DNA from: Motiliproteus sp047633175
GTDB taxonomy: Bacteria > Pseudomonadota > Gammaproteobacteria > Pseudomonadales > Balneatricaceae
NCBI GenBank assembly: GCA_047633175.1
Contig: JBLIEQ010000001.1
Span: forward strand, 1-64,000
Length of the DNA stretch: 64,000 nucleotides
Direction of reading: 5' to 3'
The position numbers and the translations under genes were made by a program. Of this stretch, positions 8,419 to 17,040 are shown piece by piece. Each line of letters opens with the position of its first letter. The stretch's first letter is position 1. Below the pieces are notes generated by a model. That model searched no databases and was not told the origin of the DNA. It worked only from the letters and a program-made list of their open reading frames with translations.

Positions 8419-9330
8419 ATGTCCCGCCCTTCACTGTTCTTCGTTATCGCCACAACCCTGATAATCAGCCTTAGTCCTGTAAGATCGGCACAGGCCTTAG
8501 AAATAACGACCAGCATCAAACCCCTGCAACTACTGGTGGCCAGCATCACCGCGGGCATCAGCCAACCACGACTGCTGATACCCGGCGCCAGCTCACCCCA
8601 CGATTATCAGATGCGGCCTTCAGAGCGGCGCCAGCTGGAACAGGCTGAACTGGTTTTCTGGATAGGTCCGGCGCTCGAGATGTCGCTAACCAAAGTACTG
8701 CAACAACTGCCTGCAAGTGCTCGAGTCATCACCCTGGCCGAAGAATCCGACAACCCGGATCCTCAGACCCAGGACGAACATGCTGACGACGAACATGGCC
8801 ACCATGCTCACGGCATCGACCCCCATATCTGGCTTGATCCTGATCTGGGTGCGGAGCTGGCAGCGCGCATCGCCGCCGTATTGAGTGAAGCAGATCCTGC
8901 TCATAAAGCCGATTATCAGCATAATCTGGAACGGTTTCTGACGCGCCTCATTGAGCATGACCAGCAATTAAAAGCGCTACTCGAACCCGTCAAGAACCTG
9001 GGCTACTTCGTTTTCCATGATGCCTATCAACGCTTCGAGCAGCATTACCAACTCAACCACCTAGGTGCCTTTACCCTCAACCCCGAACGCAACCCCGGTG
9101 CCCGGCACCTCACAGAGATCAAACAGCAACTCGTCGAGCGGCAGGCCGTCTGTGTCTTTACTGAGCCGCAGTTTGCACCTGCCCTGGTCACTAACCTGAT
9201 AACGGGCACCCCGGTGCGCCTGGGCGAGCTCGATCCGCTCGGGATCGACATCCAGGCCGATGCCGATGGCTACTTCAAGTTACTGACTCGGCTGGGAGAG
9301 AGCTTCGAGCACTGTTTATCAGCGCCCTGA
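8419..9330 (+). CDS. znuA: Zinc ABC transporter periplasmic binding protein
   Basis: This 303-residue protein captures zinc in the periplasm for ZnuB/ZnuC import. It begins with a signal peptide (cleavage near SAQALE), has a His/Asp-rich mobile loop between residues about 117 and 132 (DEHADDEHGHHAHG), and keeps the metal-site segments SPHDYQMRPS, DPHIWLDP and VFHDAYQRFE of cluster A-I binding proteins. A strong Zur box lies upstream. The permease and ATPase genes are not adjacent, so its partners must be elsewhere. The family could also include manganese binders, but the His-rich loop and Zur site favour zinc. Confidence 0.9.
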   Translation: MSRPSLFFVIATTLIISLSPVRSAQALEITTSIKPLQLLVASITAGISQPRLLIPGASSPHDYQMRPSERRQLEQAELVFWIGPALEMSLTKVLQQLPASARVITLAEESDNPDPQTQDEHADDEHGHHAHGIDPHIWLDPDLGAELAARIAAVLSEADPAHKADYQHNLERFLTRLIEHDQQLKALLEPVKNLGYFVFHDAYQRFEQHYQLNHLGAFTLNPERNPGARHLTEIKQQLVERQAVCVFTEPQFAPALVTNLITGTPVRLGELDPLGIDIQADADGYFKLLTRLGESFEHCLSAP

Positions 9331-9455
9331 ACCACTATACGGTTAAAAAAACACACAGATTCAGATTTTTTTACTGCGCGGGGAACCTACCGGAGCCGAT
9401 CAAGTCTCATTAGGGGTAGACGCAGACTATCTTCATGCATCTCTCCTTCCTTTTT

Positions 9456-9480
9456 AGCCTCGCTGGTCGAGGCTTTTTTT
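9456..9480 (+). terminator. Rho-independent terminator
   Basis: A perfect 7-bp stem AGCCTCG / CGAGGCT with loop CTGGT is followed directly by a run of eight T. It ends znuA transcription, or that of a short RNA encoded between 9331 and 9455. Confidence 0.9.
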
Positions 9481-9485
9481 TGTCT

Positions 9486-9572
9486 ATGCATTTGTCGGTT
9501 AGGCTTCAGCCTGACAAATACTGAACCCTTGCGAGCATTGTCGGACTAACGTCCGACCCACAAAAAGCCCAA
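9486..9572. repeat. REP-like palindromes, family B
   Basis: Two imperfect palindromes lie back to back: TTGTCGGTTAGGCTTCAGCCTGACAA, and TGTCGGACTAACGTCCGACC followed by CACAAAA. The same GTCGGACT..AGTCCGACCCACA theme recurs near 39120-39215, 50012-50060 and 59549-59640. No gene lies here. The elements are probably transcript-end or REP-type repeats. Confidence 0.7.
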
Positions 9573-9580
9573 CCATAAAA

Positions 9581-9621
9581 CGACTACGCCCCGACCTGCT
9601 GTGCAAATCGGGGCGTAGTCG
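9581..9621 (-). terminator. Terminator-like 14-bp stem
   Basis: A perfect 14-bp inverted repeat (arms 9581-9594 and 9608-9621, 13-base loop) lies 13 bases after the stop of the small minus-strand gene. On that strand it is followed by TTTTATGG, a weak U-tract, so it probably ends that transcript. Confidence 0.7.
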
Positions 9622-9634
9622 TGAACAGTTGATC

Positions 9635-9835
9635 TCAGTTGAACCGGACGCTATAACGGGCGATCAGCGTCTCCAGCAACTCCTGCTGCTCGGCAGTCAC
9701 CAGCATACGGTAGCTGGATGCCAGCTCAGCAAATTTCAGCTGAAGATTTAATTGTGATTGCTGATAAACATTTCCCCGCCAAAGCAGATAACTTACATCC
9801 TGCTCCATCTGTCGGGATAATTGTTGCGGTGACAT
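9635..9835 (-). CDS. Small conserved-looking protein, unknown function
   Basis: I do not recognise this 66-residue protein. It is polar and probably helical (many Gln, Leu and Glu), with no signal peptide or membrane segment. Its start is well supported: AAGGAGG lies 6 bases before the ATG, one of the best ribosome binding sites in the window, and a strong stem-loop follows the stop. It lies downstream of flgP on the same strand, 120 bases away, so a link to the flagellar genes is possible but unproven. Confidence 0.7.
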   Translation of the reverse strand: MSPQQLSRQMEQDVSYLLWRGNVYQQSQLNLQLKFAELASSYRMLVTAEQQELLETLIARYSVRFN

Positions 9836-9957
9836 CGCAACCTCCTTGTCGCTAACTGTTGTTGAACTTAGACTATAATAACGACACTATAGCTCAACAG
9901 TAGTGGAAGTCACTACATATTTAACAGCAGCCACACCCTTCCAGCAATACAAACCAT

Positions 9958-10431
9958 TCAGGGCAAAGCGACATAGGCGCGCTGCAGATCACGCAGATCC
10001 AGTTCCAGGATGGTCGCATAGGTGTCTATCTGTACCGGGTAGGTCTTAACGACTCGGGCACCCCGTATCACACCACCCACAGCGGCGTTAAAACGGTCAT
10101 TCTGGATGACCATGTCCCGAACCTGAGTACTACCAAACAGGTGCTGGCCGTGGACGATAGTCGCCAACTCCTGATAGGCCTGCAGCTTAGACGCCCGCAT
10201 CGCCATCAATACTTTCTGAGCCTGCGTCTGGCCCGGCTGCAGACTGATGGGCGCGTAACCCGTCGCGGTGACTATCCTGGGCTGCGAATCGATCCGGGAC
10301 ACTGCGCGATAATCTGGCTGTGATGATTTATCAGGCAGTACCTGGTCATAATAGTACCCCAGGGTGTCGCAACCACTCAGCGCGAATACGGCCAGAACGG
10401 CCAGCCAACGTATCATCGACTTCGGTCTCAT
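9958..10431 (-). CDS. flgP: Flagellar outer-membrane lipoprotein FlgP (LPP20 family)
   Basis: This protein is predicted to be an outer-membrane lipoprotein that supports the flagellar outer ring, as FlgP does in Vibrio and Campylobacter. A lipobox (ALSGC) follows a short hydrophobic segment, and the rest is an LPP20-like domain with an RIVTATGYAPISLQPGQTQA segment. The start at ATG 10431 is chosen because AAGGTGG lies 5 bases before it; a GTG three codons earlier is the alternative. It follows flgO on the same strand with a 46-base gap, and flgT is divergent beside them, matching the known flgO-flgP-flgT grouping. Confidence 0.8.
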   Translation of the reverse strand: MRPKSMIRWLAVLAVFALSGCDTLGYYYDQVLPDKSSQPDYRAVSRIDSQPRIVTATGYAPISLQPGQTQAQKVLMAMRASKLQAYQELATIVHGQHLFGSTQVRDMVIQNDRFNAAVGGVIRGARVVKTYPVQIDTYATILELDLRDLQRAYVALP

Positions 10432-10477
10432 TGTTGCCACCTTGTTTGATTACAGATCGAGGCGCCGCATCGCCAGA

Positions 10478-11125
10478 TTAATGTGCGGGAACACCCGCGT
10501 TTTCGATGATCATCCCGTCCCTGCTACTGAAAGGGTCATAGCCGGGGAACGCGCCTTCAAGCTGCTGAATGGCAAACTCAGACTGCCCTGTCGCCACGAC
10601 CTGGTGCGTTATCGTATCCAGCATTCGGGCATTGAGGGTAACTCCTGATGAGTTAGCGATATAACTTCCACCTAATACATAGCTCACCCGGTGACGACGG
10701 TAATAGTCAGCCAGCGACAACTCCTGTTCGTCCCTGTTGGCAAAAGCGAGCGCCCGATGATCGATCAGGTTATAGCCACGCCCCTGCAACTCATGAAAAA
10801 AGCCTTCGGCGAGTTCAGCACCCAGGCCACGTCGGTGACCGGGCTGGGATAGATCCACAAAACTGCTGATCGCTATAGGCAGCGTCTTAATTCCCTTGCT
10901 GATCAGACCGGCTTCAACCTGATCGGCGATCTGACGTACTGGCAATCCCAGATACCCCACCGGATCAGAGGCCTTGCGCACTACAGGGGTTGCCGCCCTG
11001 GCTTTGAACACATCGATATTGGCAACCCGAGCCGAGACCTCATTAATGACCACGACCTGTGTCGGACTGTCAGCACAACCGCTACTGAGTAACACGATCA
11101 GGACAGCGCCCAGGATTTTATTCAT
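10478..11125 (-). CDS. flgO: Flagellar outer-membrane protein FlgO
   Basis: FlgO-family proteins are outer-membrane lipoproteins needed for stable sheathed flagella and motility in Vibrio. The chosen start (MNKILGAVLIVLLSSGC) gives a short lipoprotein signal; the longer GTG start at 11200 would place a non-signal stretch in front of it. The central part contains the FlgO-like segment ISSFVDLSQPGHRRGLGAEL, followed by a FANRDEQELSLADYYRRH region typical of the family. It is the first gene of the flgO-flgP unit, divergent from flgT across about 260 bases that should hold both promoters; I could not identify a clear sigma-54 or sigma-28 site there. Confidence 0.8.
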   Translation of the reverse strand: MNKILGAVLIVLLSSGCADSPTQVVVINEVSARVANIDVFKARAATPVVRKASDPVGYLGLPVRQIADQVEAGLISKGIKTLPIAISSFVDLSQPGHRRGLGAELAEGFFHELQGRGYNLIDHRALAFANRDEQELSLADYYRRHRVSYVLGGSYIANSSGVTLNARMLDTITHQVVATGQSEFAIQQLEGAFPGYDPFSSRDGMIIENAGVPAH

Positions 11126-11383
11126 CGATAAGGTCCAGTGATAGTTATCCGCAAAGTTATCTGCAAAGGTATTCAGAAAATACCATAAAAGCCCCGCCAC
11201 AACGAGACCACTACACGCGCAGCCAGGTTCAGTCTACCCAGAATAGCCACTGGATAGTTGAACAAGGTCCTCTAAAAGACGGCAATCGTTAAGATCAACC
11301 GCTATAAAACAGTCTTAGGTTTGCATCGGCTGGTGATTTTAATTAGCTTAACGGCTTCTTCTCCCCTTTCCTGATAGGCTGCC

Positions 11384-12610
11384 ATGTTTTCTCAGCGTCG
11401 TCCCCTGCTCATTTGCATCCTGTTACTGCTGACAAGCACCTTTGCTGCGGAAGCACTGGCGCTCAGCATCGACGCCGAAGGCTCGGCGCTGATCTACAAC
11501 CAGGACATCTCATCGGCGAAGCATCAGGCGCTCAGAAACGCCTCCCAGCAAGCCTTATTGCAGGCGGGGGCGCACATCAGCAGCTCCCAGACCCTGAATC
11601 AGGGTGTGATCCGCGTCGACAACCTCAATATTCGCACGCGAGGCAGCCTGAGCAATGTCCGGATTCTCGATGAACAGATTAACGGCGACCGGGTCTGGCT
11701 GCGAATTCGTGCCGAGGTCTCCACCGAGCAAGACTGTGCCCTGGGTGATGCCCATACCCGCTATACCAAATCTGCCGCAATCGCCGCCTTCCCGCTGTTT
11801 GATCGCAGCCAGGCGGCACTGGGAAATCTCTACAGCGCCGAACAACAACTCCCCTACGAACTGAGCAAAGCCCTCAACAGCGACGGCGTCCTGCGTGCGA
11901 TGAATGCCTCGCAGCTGTCCATCAACCCGACCCTCTCGACCGCTGCTGCCTACCAGCAGGATCAAGGGCCTATCAGCGAGGCGCTGCAGAACTTCAGAGA
12001 GCTCGATGTGCAGTTTATTGTCTCCGGTGTGATCCGCGACCTGAGCCCTTACGACCCCAGCCGTCACGACGAGCAGGAAATCCTGAAGGTTCTCTACGAT
12101 AAGTTTGATTTTCGCGGCCGGCAGCGCCTGCGTAATTTCGGGATCGACGTCTTTATCCACGACGGTTTCACCGGCACCCTGGTGTTCAGCCGCAACTACC
12201 GTACCGCAGGTTTCTGGGATGCCGACGATAACCAGCAGCTAGGCTTCTTCACGCCCGCCTTCTTGAAGACCGACTACGGCCAGAATGTCAGAACCCTGCT
12301 GGGACAGGTCAGCCGGGAGCTCAACCAGCAACTGCAATGTGAACCCTTTCGCGCCCGTATTATCCGCACTCAAGCCAACAAACTGACCGTTAATGCCGGC
12401 TCCGTGGTCGGGATTCAGCCGGGCGATCAATTTCGGCTGCTACGCAAATCCATATTTTACAACAACCTCGATCAAGCCCATATCAAGCTCGAGGATACAG
12501 GGACCCGGGTGGTGGTCAACGAGGTTCAGCCACGCTTTTCAGTCGCCAATATGGATACGGATGCCGTCGAGCTCAACATCCAGCAAGACGATGTCCTGAT
12601 GGCCTGGTAA
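11384..12610 (+). CDS. flgT: Flagellar H-ring protein FlgT
   Basis: FlgT is a periplasmic protein that forms the H ring around the flagellar basal body and helps place the MotX/MotY T ring in polar sodium-driven flagella. This 408-residue protein has a signal peptide (cleavage near ALALSI). Its N-terminal domain (IDAEGSALIYNQDISSAKHQ) matches the FlgT N domain, and the middle and C-terminal parts fit the three-domain layout, ending in a small beta-rich domain (VVGIQPGDQFRLLRK). Its place beside flgO and flgP supports the call and predicts a Vibrio- or Pseudomonas-like polar flagellum. Confidence 0.85.
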   Translation: MFSQRRPLLICILLLLTSTFAAEALALSIDAEGSALIYNQDISSAKHQALRNASQQALLQAGAHISSSQTLNQGVIRVDNLNIRTRGSLSNVRILDEQINGDRVWLRIRAEVSTEQDCALGDAHTRYTKSAAIAAFPLFDRSQAALGNLYSAEQQLPYELSKALNSDGVLRAMNASQLSINPTLSTAAAYQQDQGPISEALQNFRELDVQFIVSGVIRDLSPYDPSRHDEQEILKVLYDKFDFRGRQRLRNFGIDVFIHDGFTGTLVFSRNYRTAGFWDADDNQQLGFFTPAFLKTDYGQNVRTLLGQVSRELNQQLQCEPFRARIIRTQANKLTVNAGSVVGIQPGDQFRLLRKSIFYNNLDQAHIKLEDTGTRVVVNEVQPRFSVANMDTDAVELNIQQDDVLMAW

Positions 12611-12720
12611 GACGTTGCATCATCCGCTCGATTTCAAGGGCAGATCAGCGTTAAGTCCGAGCGCTTCCTGCCGATAGAATCAGGGCTATGCCGCCCTAAA
12701 CACTCACCTGCGAGCCCGCT

Positions 12721-13746
12721 ATGCCCCCTACTGACCGAACCGCCTGCATGCTTATGGCTGGATTACTGCTATCGCTGAGTGGTTGTCAACAAGACAGCGC
12801 CGAGGATTCGTCCGCTGCCCGCAGCATAAGCCCTGTCGAACAGGCTCCGAGTCTCGAGCCGCCTAAGACCGGGCCGGCTCTGGAAGCCTTCGCGGAGATC
12901 GACAATGTTAAGACCAAAAAAACCGCCTTCTTTAATTATCTGCAGCCGCAGATCGAACGGGAAAACGAACACACAGGCAGACTGAAAGCGCACATCGCCC
13001 TCCTGCAGGTGCGGCTCAAAGAACAGGGACAACTGCCTTCCGCCGATGCCGGCTGGCTAAACCGGGTCTCCAAACTCTATCGTATCGATGCACAGGCCCC
13101 GGCTAAGCAGATAGAGTTGCTTAATGCCAAGCTGGGTCGCATCCCAGCATCGCTGGTGAAAGCGCAAGCGGCTAACGAGTCAGCCTGGGGCACCTCGCGC
13201 TTCGCGCGTAAAGCCAACAATCTGTTCGGCCAGTGGTGCTTTAGCCCCGGCTGCGGCATCACGCCCCTGCAACGCAGCCCCATGGATACGCATGAGGTAC
13301 AAGCCTTTCCTTCGGTCGCGGCAGGGTTACGCAGCTATTTTGTTAATTTAAATGGCAATCGAAGCTATGCTGGCTTGCGCCAGATCCGCCGCTGCTTGCA
13401 GGCCCATCAACAGCCTTTCACCGGCCGCGCCCTGGCTGCGGGTCTGGAGAACTATTCAGCTCGGGCCGGGCATTACGTCGAAGAGCTGCAGGCGATGATC
13501 CGGATCAATAACCTGGAAGACTGGAACGCCGACTGGTGGGGTGATACTGACCCCGACCACCCCTGTTACAGTCTGGTGCAGATACAGACGGATATTCCTG
13601 ACCCGGTTAAGGTCAACGACCAAACAGAAACAGAAACAGAAACAGTTCAAAACGACCAGACGATGATAGATGCGGGCACAGAAGCCGCTGCAGCCATACC
13701 TACCACCAGCCCCGGCGATGCCGAAACCGAAACCGAAGTGAGGTAA
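12721..13746 (+). CDS. Bax-like glucosaminidase lipoprotein
   Basis: This protein is predicted to cut glycan strands of peptidoglycan from the periplasmic side. It has a lipoprotein signal (LSLSGC), a coiled-coil-prone stretch around residues 60-105, and a glucosaminidase domain around residues 140-265 with the catalytic Glu in AANESAWGTSRFA and the motif NNLFGQW, as in Bax/FlgJ-type hydrolases. The last 60 residues are low-complexity and rich in Thr and Glu (TETETETV, then ETETEVR), unlike the rest. It follows flgT by 110 bases and may help flagellar insertion. It ends against a REP hairpin that separates it from the convergent exporter gene. Confidence 0.8.
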   Translation: MPPTDRTACMLMAGLLLSLSGCQQDSAEDSSAARSISPVEQAPSLEPPKTGPALEAFAEIDNVKTKKTAFFNYLQPQIERENEHTGRLKAHIALLQVRLKEQGQLPSADAGWLNRVSKLYRIDAQAPAKQIELLNAKLGRIPASLVKAQAANESAWGTSRFARKANNLFGQWCFSPGCGITPLQRSPMDTHEVQAFPSVAAGLRSYFVNLNGNRSYAGLRQIRRCLQAHQQPFTGRALAAGLENYSARAGHYVEELQAMIRINNLEDWNADWWGDTDPDHPCYSLVQIQTDIPDPVKVNDQTETETETVQNDQTMIDAGTEAAAAIPTTSPGDAETETEVR

Positions 13747-13765
13747 GCTGGGATTGCATCCCAGC
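13747..13765. repeat. REP-like palindrome family A, between convergent stops
   Basis: GCTGGGATTGCATCCCAGC has 8-bp arms and a TGC loop. It fills exactly the 19 bases between the TAA of the Bax-like gene and the TAG of the convergent CDF gene. Other copies lie at 15071-15089, 44999-45017, 45115-45133 and 47195-47213. Confidence 0.85.
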
Positions 13766-14374
13766 CTACCGTCGCTCAGCCCATGCCTGTTGAAGGATCT
13801 GTATCGCCGAGGTGGTGAACAGTCCAGCCATAAAGAGGGCGACGACCAAATCTGGCCAGGCACTCTGAGTGAGCCAGACCACACCGGCGGCAGCAATAAC
13901 AGCCAGGTTGCTGATGGCATCGTTACGGCTGCACAGCCACACTGAGCGAACATTCGCGTCTCCATCTTTATAACGGACCAAGATAAGAACACTGACCATG
14001 TTGGCTGCGAATGCCATCAATCCGATCAGCCCCATCAGGGGTGCGGCAGGCACCTGCAGTATGAGCACCTGGTATATCGACGAGCAAAACACCCAAGCCC
14101 CCATCAATAACAAGCTAATACCTTTCAAAAGGGCAGCATTGGCACGCACATTAACGGGGCGACCAATAGCCCAAAGGCTTAAGCCATAGGTGGCTGCATC
14201 GGCCAGGAAATCCAATGCATCGGCCTTTAATGCTTGTGAACCTACCAGCGCGCCACCGAAAATCTCAACGGCAAACATCGTCGCGTTAATCGCAATAACG
14301 TACCAAAGCGCCCGCTTAAAACCTGCACTTACACCATCAAATTTAACATTACCGCTACAACATCCATCACTCAT
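13766..14374 (-). CDS. CDF-family metal cation transporter
   Basis: This 202-residue inner-membrane protein resembles the membrane domain of cation diffusion facilitators, which export zinc, cadmium or cobalt in exchange for protons. About six hydrophobic segments are visible, and ADALDFLADAATYG near residue 50 and RNDAISNLAVI near residue 150 match the metal-binding segments of transmembrane helices 2 and 5. The N-terminus has adjacent cysteines (MSDGCCSG) that may bind metal. The usual cytoplasmic C-terminal domain is absent, so this is a short form. It is divergent from a MerR-type regulator and has a MerR-type promoter. Confidence 0.8.
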   Translation of the reverse strand: MSDGCCSGNVKFDGVSAGFKRALWYVIAINATMFAVEIFGGALVGSQALKADALDFLADAATYGLSLWAIGRPVNVRANAALLKGISLLLMGAWVFCSSIYQVLILQVPAAPLMGLIGLMAFAANMVSVLILVRYKDGDANVRSVWLCSRNDAISNLAVIAAAGVVWLTQSAWPDLVVALFMAGLFTTSAIQILQQAWAERR

Positions 14375-14412
14375 CGCTATCCCCTTGCTGGCATCATCTG
14401 ACGGTTAATGGC

Positions 14413-14443
14413 AGTCTATTAGCTACACCCACTAGAGGTTCAA
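14413..14443 (-). promoter_or_regulatory. MerR-type promoter of the metal exporter
   Basis: On the minus strand TTGAAC (14438-14443) and TAGACT (14413-14418) are separated by 19 bases. That over-long spacer is the hallmark of promoters activated by MerR-family proteins, which twist the DNA to align the two boxes. The ACCTCTAG in the spacer resembles half of known Cd/Pb operators. Inference from spacing and context. Confidence 0.5.
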
Positions 14444-14450
14444 GAGGAAA

Positions 14451-14894
14451 ATGCTGTCAATTGGAAAAGTAGCTAAAGCCAGTGGCTGCAAAGTACAAAC
14501 CATTCGCTATTACGAGAAAATTGGCCTTATTCAAGAAGCCGCTCGCAATGCGGGCAATCAACGTGCTTATCGCACGCGTGATATAGAACGGCTCCAGTTT
14601 ATCCGCCATGCACGAGCACTGGGTTTTAGTACGGATGCGATCAAAGAACTACTACAGCTTAATAACCATCGGGAGATGAGTTGTGCAGACGTTGACGCTA
14701 TTGCCAAGCATCAACTGATGCTGGTTCAACAACGCTTAGACCGGCTGCAAAACCTTGCTGATGAACTCAACAGTATGATTGCTCAATGTCAGGGCGACAA
14801 AGTAGAAAGCTGCAAAATATTGGCTGCGCTACAAGAACATAACCATTGCAAAGACCATAAAGCGCTGACACTTGAAGCCGATGCATCCGGCTGA
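14451..14894 (+). CDS. MerR-family metal-responsive regulator (CadR/ZntR-like)
   Basis: This 147-residue protein should bind the divergent promoter and turn on the exporter when metal is in excess. The N-terminal winged helix (MLSIGKVAKASGCKVQTIRY) is followed by a long dimerisation helix, and the C-terminal part holds cysteines placed as in ZntR/CadR/PbrR: one in EMSCADVD and two in QCQGDKVESC, with a later HNHC. The start has AAGAGG just upstream. The metal could be zinc, cadmium or lead; the cysteines do not settle it. Confidence 0.85.
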   Translation: MLSIGKVAKASGCKVQTIRYYEKIGLIQEAARNAGNQRAYRTRDIERLQFIRHARALGFSTDAIKELLQLNNHREMSCADVDAIAKHQLMLVQQRLDRLQNLADELNSMIAQCQGDKVESCKILAALQEHNHCKDHKALTLEADASG

Positions 14895-14924
14895 AACGGG
14901 GTCAGGCTTTCATAACTGGATATT

Positions 14925-15095
14925 CGATTGTAGGAGCCTGCCTGCAGACGGTCTTTTGAACAGCGTGAAAACATCGCCGGGAGCCCAACCCACAGGGATG
15001 TGGGGCGTGCAGCTGTTGCAGGAGCCTTCAGCTGCCTGCGGTCACTGTGCTTTCGTCGTAATGAGTTAATGCTGGGATTGCATCCCAGCCTACGG
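14925..15095. repeat. REP-like repeat region between merR and gspN
   Basis: The gap 14895-15113 contains GC-rich near-palindromes (TGTAGGAGCCTGCCTGCAGAC; AACCCACAGGGATGTGGGG) and a full family A palindrome at 15071-15089 followed by CTACGGTCC. Nothing coding is visible. The region lies between convergent genes and may terminate both transcripts. Confidence 0.65.
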
Positions 15096-15113
15096 TCCTG
15101 GCGACCCCGAAGC

Positions 15114-15896
15114 CTACAGCCGCCCCTGTCGTCTGAATAGCCAGGCACCTGCGGCGCGTTCGACAAAGCCAACGGCACTCAGTCTATCTTTAATCTCGGG
15201 GGCCTGAGGATGCGCCTCGACGGTTAACCGATAGCTGAGATCGGGATTCAACAACAAGCGACCGGATAGCCGCATCGTCTCTTCTGAGCCTTTAAAATCC
15301 ACCTGCAGAGCTCCGTTGACGCAACTCAGTCCGGCATCAATCTTCCCGAGACGATTCAAGGACACGGACAGCAGCCCCTGCCATTTTTGCAGCGAAACCT
15401 GCCCTTCCCGGAGCGTCGTACAGCCCAGAGGTCCGATCCAGGCATCGGTCAGGCTGGCGCTAATCTCAACATCCAGAGGCAACGGCTGCCCCTGAAATGT
15501 CGACACCCAAGCACTCAGGCGACCACTGAGCTGCAGATCTCTTATCCTGGCCTGGTCCCAGGACACCGCTACCCGGGCCCTGTCCTGCGCCGAATCCAGG
15601 GTTAACTGGTAGCCCCAGGACGCGCTCAACAAAGCCTGCGGATCCCACTGCCAAGAAAGCGACCGCAACGCTAGGGGCAGCATGATTCCCTCAGCCGTAC
15701 CGCGCCAAAGGGTGCCGCTTAAACGTTTAATAACCGGAAGCGAGTACTGCGATTGCGCGCTGGGGAGCGGTTGCTGATAAATCCAGCCTGCCGGTACCCA
15801 CAACAGCATCAATAACAGATAGACCGCAACGAAACCCAGCCCCAGCCGGCGACAATCGTTCTGAGGGGCCTCCGGGCGACCCTCAGAGCTCAACAT
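15114..15896 (-). CDS. gspN: Type II secretion system protein N
   Basis: GspN is an inner-membrane accessory protein of some type II secretion systems. This 260-residue protein has one N-terminal membrane segment (GLGFVAVYLLLMLLWVPAGW) and a beta-rich periplasmic domain with the family pattern IKRLSGTLWRGTA. The start at ATG 15896 is chosen because AGAGGTGG lies 6 bases upstream; ATG 15914 is possible. It overlaps the end of gspC by 14 bases, so the two form a coupled pair transcribed away from the main gsp operon. Confidence 0.85.
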   Translation of the reverse strand: MLSSEGRPEAPQNDCRRLGLGFVAVYLLLMLLWVPAGWIYQQPLPSAQSQYSLPVIKRLSGTLWRGTAEGIMLPLALRSLSWQWDPQALLSASWGYQLTLDSAQDRARVAVSWDQARIRDLQLSGRLSAWVSTFQGQPLPLDVEISASLTDAWIGPLGCTTLREGQVSLQKWQGLLSVSLNRLGKIDAGLSCVNGALQVDFKGSEETMRLSGRLLLNPDLSYRLTVEAHPQAPEIKDRLSAVGFVERAAGAWLFRRQGRL

Positions 15897-16740
15897 CGAT
15901 ATCCACCTCTTCATTGCCACGCCTGATACCGACGGATGCAGAGCCCCCGGCAGTCACCAAAGCGATCAAGGTACTGATGTTTTCCGGCTTGGACAGATCC
16001 AGATGATTGACATGGGTCACCAGATCACCCGGCTGTAATCCCAGGGTCTTAAACAGCCGCCCGTCTCTGCCAGCATTCAGCCGATAGCCGACGATCCTGC
16101 TGCCCTCTACTTGCGGACGGATCTGCACAAAGCGGCCGAAGGAGAGCGGATCGGTGAGAATCTTGTGCCTGTAATCACCGACGATAGCCTCCAACTTCGC
16201 CCCCTTAAGGTCGATACGGGTGGGCAGGGACCCGCTGGCAGGGGCACGACGCACTATGCTGCTACGCGTGGCATCACCTGATTCAGCCAGCAATTCGATA
16301 TATTCTCGTTGGCCGTCGACCTCGATCACCACGCGATCCTGCTGCACCTGCAGCAAGCGGGAGACCGAGCCCATCTTCAGACTGTCTCCGGGCATATAGG
16401 CCGCCTGCTGACTATTGATCACCAAGATCGCCACCGAATGTGCGGCGACAGGGCTGTGCAGGATACCGACTAGTTTGAGTGCATGCCGGGTCTTAATAGC
16501 CTGAATGGGCGCGCTGGCAACGATGGCAGCGGCAGGCGTAGCCTGCACAGCACCGAGCAGATTAGCCGCAATAAGCAGATCCAAACGGGGCTCGGCTCCG
16601 GCAGGGGTCAGGGCATGCGAAACTGACGCCGCTGGCCGTGATGCAGGCGCGGGGGCTGCGATCAACTTCCAACTCAGATCGGCAGCCTGATACGCCAGCA
16701 CCAACACTAAACTGCTTATTAAATATCGTTGCAGATTCAT
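15883..16740 (-). CDS. gspC: Type II secretion system protein C
   Basis: GspC links the inner-membrane platform to the secretin and helps choose substrates. The 285-residue protein has a single N-terminal membrane helix, an HR domain in the middle (LKLVGILHSPVAAHSVAILV) and a C-terminal PDZ domain (LGLQPGDLVTHVNHLDLS). AAGGGA lies just before the ATG. It is divergent from gspD, whereas in most operons gspC precedes gspD on the same strand. Confidence 0.9.
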   Translation of the reverse strand: MNLQRYLISSLVLVLAYQAADLSWKLIAAPAPASRPAASVSHALTPAGAEPRLDLLIAANLLGAVQATPAAAIVASAPIQAIKTRHALKLVGILHSPVAAHSVAILVINSQQAAYMPGDSLKMGSVSRLLQVQQDRVVIEVDGQREYIELLAESGDATRSSIVRRAPASGSLPTRIDLKGAKLEAIVGDYRHKILTDPLSFGRFVQIRPQVEGSRIVGYRLNAGRDGRLFKTLGLQPGDLVTHVNHLDLSKPENISTLIALVTAGGSASVGIRRGNEEVDIDVEL

Positions 16741-17040
16741 AGTCCCTTCACAGGCAGCTTCGTTATCGCTGGGATATTAGCACTATCAAGACTGTCATGA
16801 CGACTCCCAAACATTGTCCAGCATTTACCAAAGCGTATGAAAAAATGGGTTTTTATCCTGAACCCTGAACGAAAGCGGCCTAGCGACCCGGATAAAAAGA
16901 GGTTATTATCTTGAAATTGTGCAACGCTCTCAGGGATCGTAGTAAAGCCCATGATATCGACCAACCTGCTTTACGTCAGCTCCACCCCGGCGACAAAAAC
17001 AGCCAGCGACACCTCGCTTTTATGCATGGCCGGGGTCTTT
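16741..17040. promoter_or_regulatory. Divergent gspC / gspD control region
   Basis: This 300-base gap must drive both halves of the secretion operon. For gspC, TTGATA and GATAAC 16 bases apart on the minus strand (about 16764-16791) form a weak sigma-70-like pair. For gspD, TTGTCC and TATGAA 16 bases apart (about 16815-16842) are similarly weak. No clear operator was seen. Confidence 0.35.

Noticed and set aside
16951..17040. Longer gspD start
   Set aside because: It would add 30 residues before a normal signal peptide; ATG 17041 begins that signal peptide directly.
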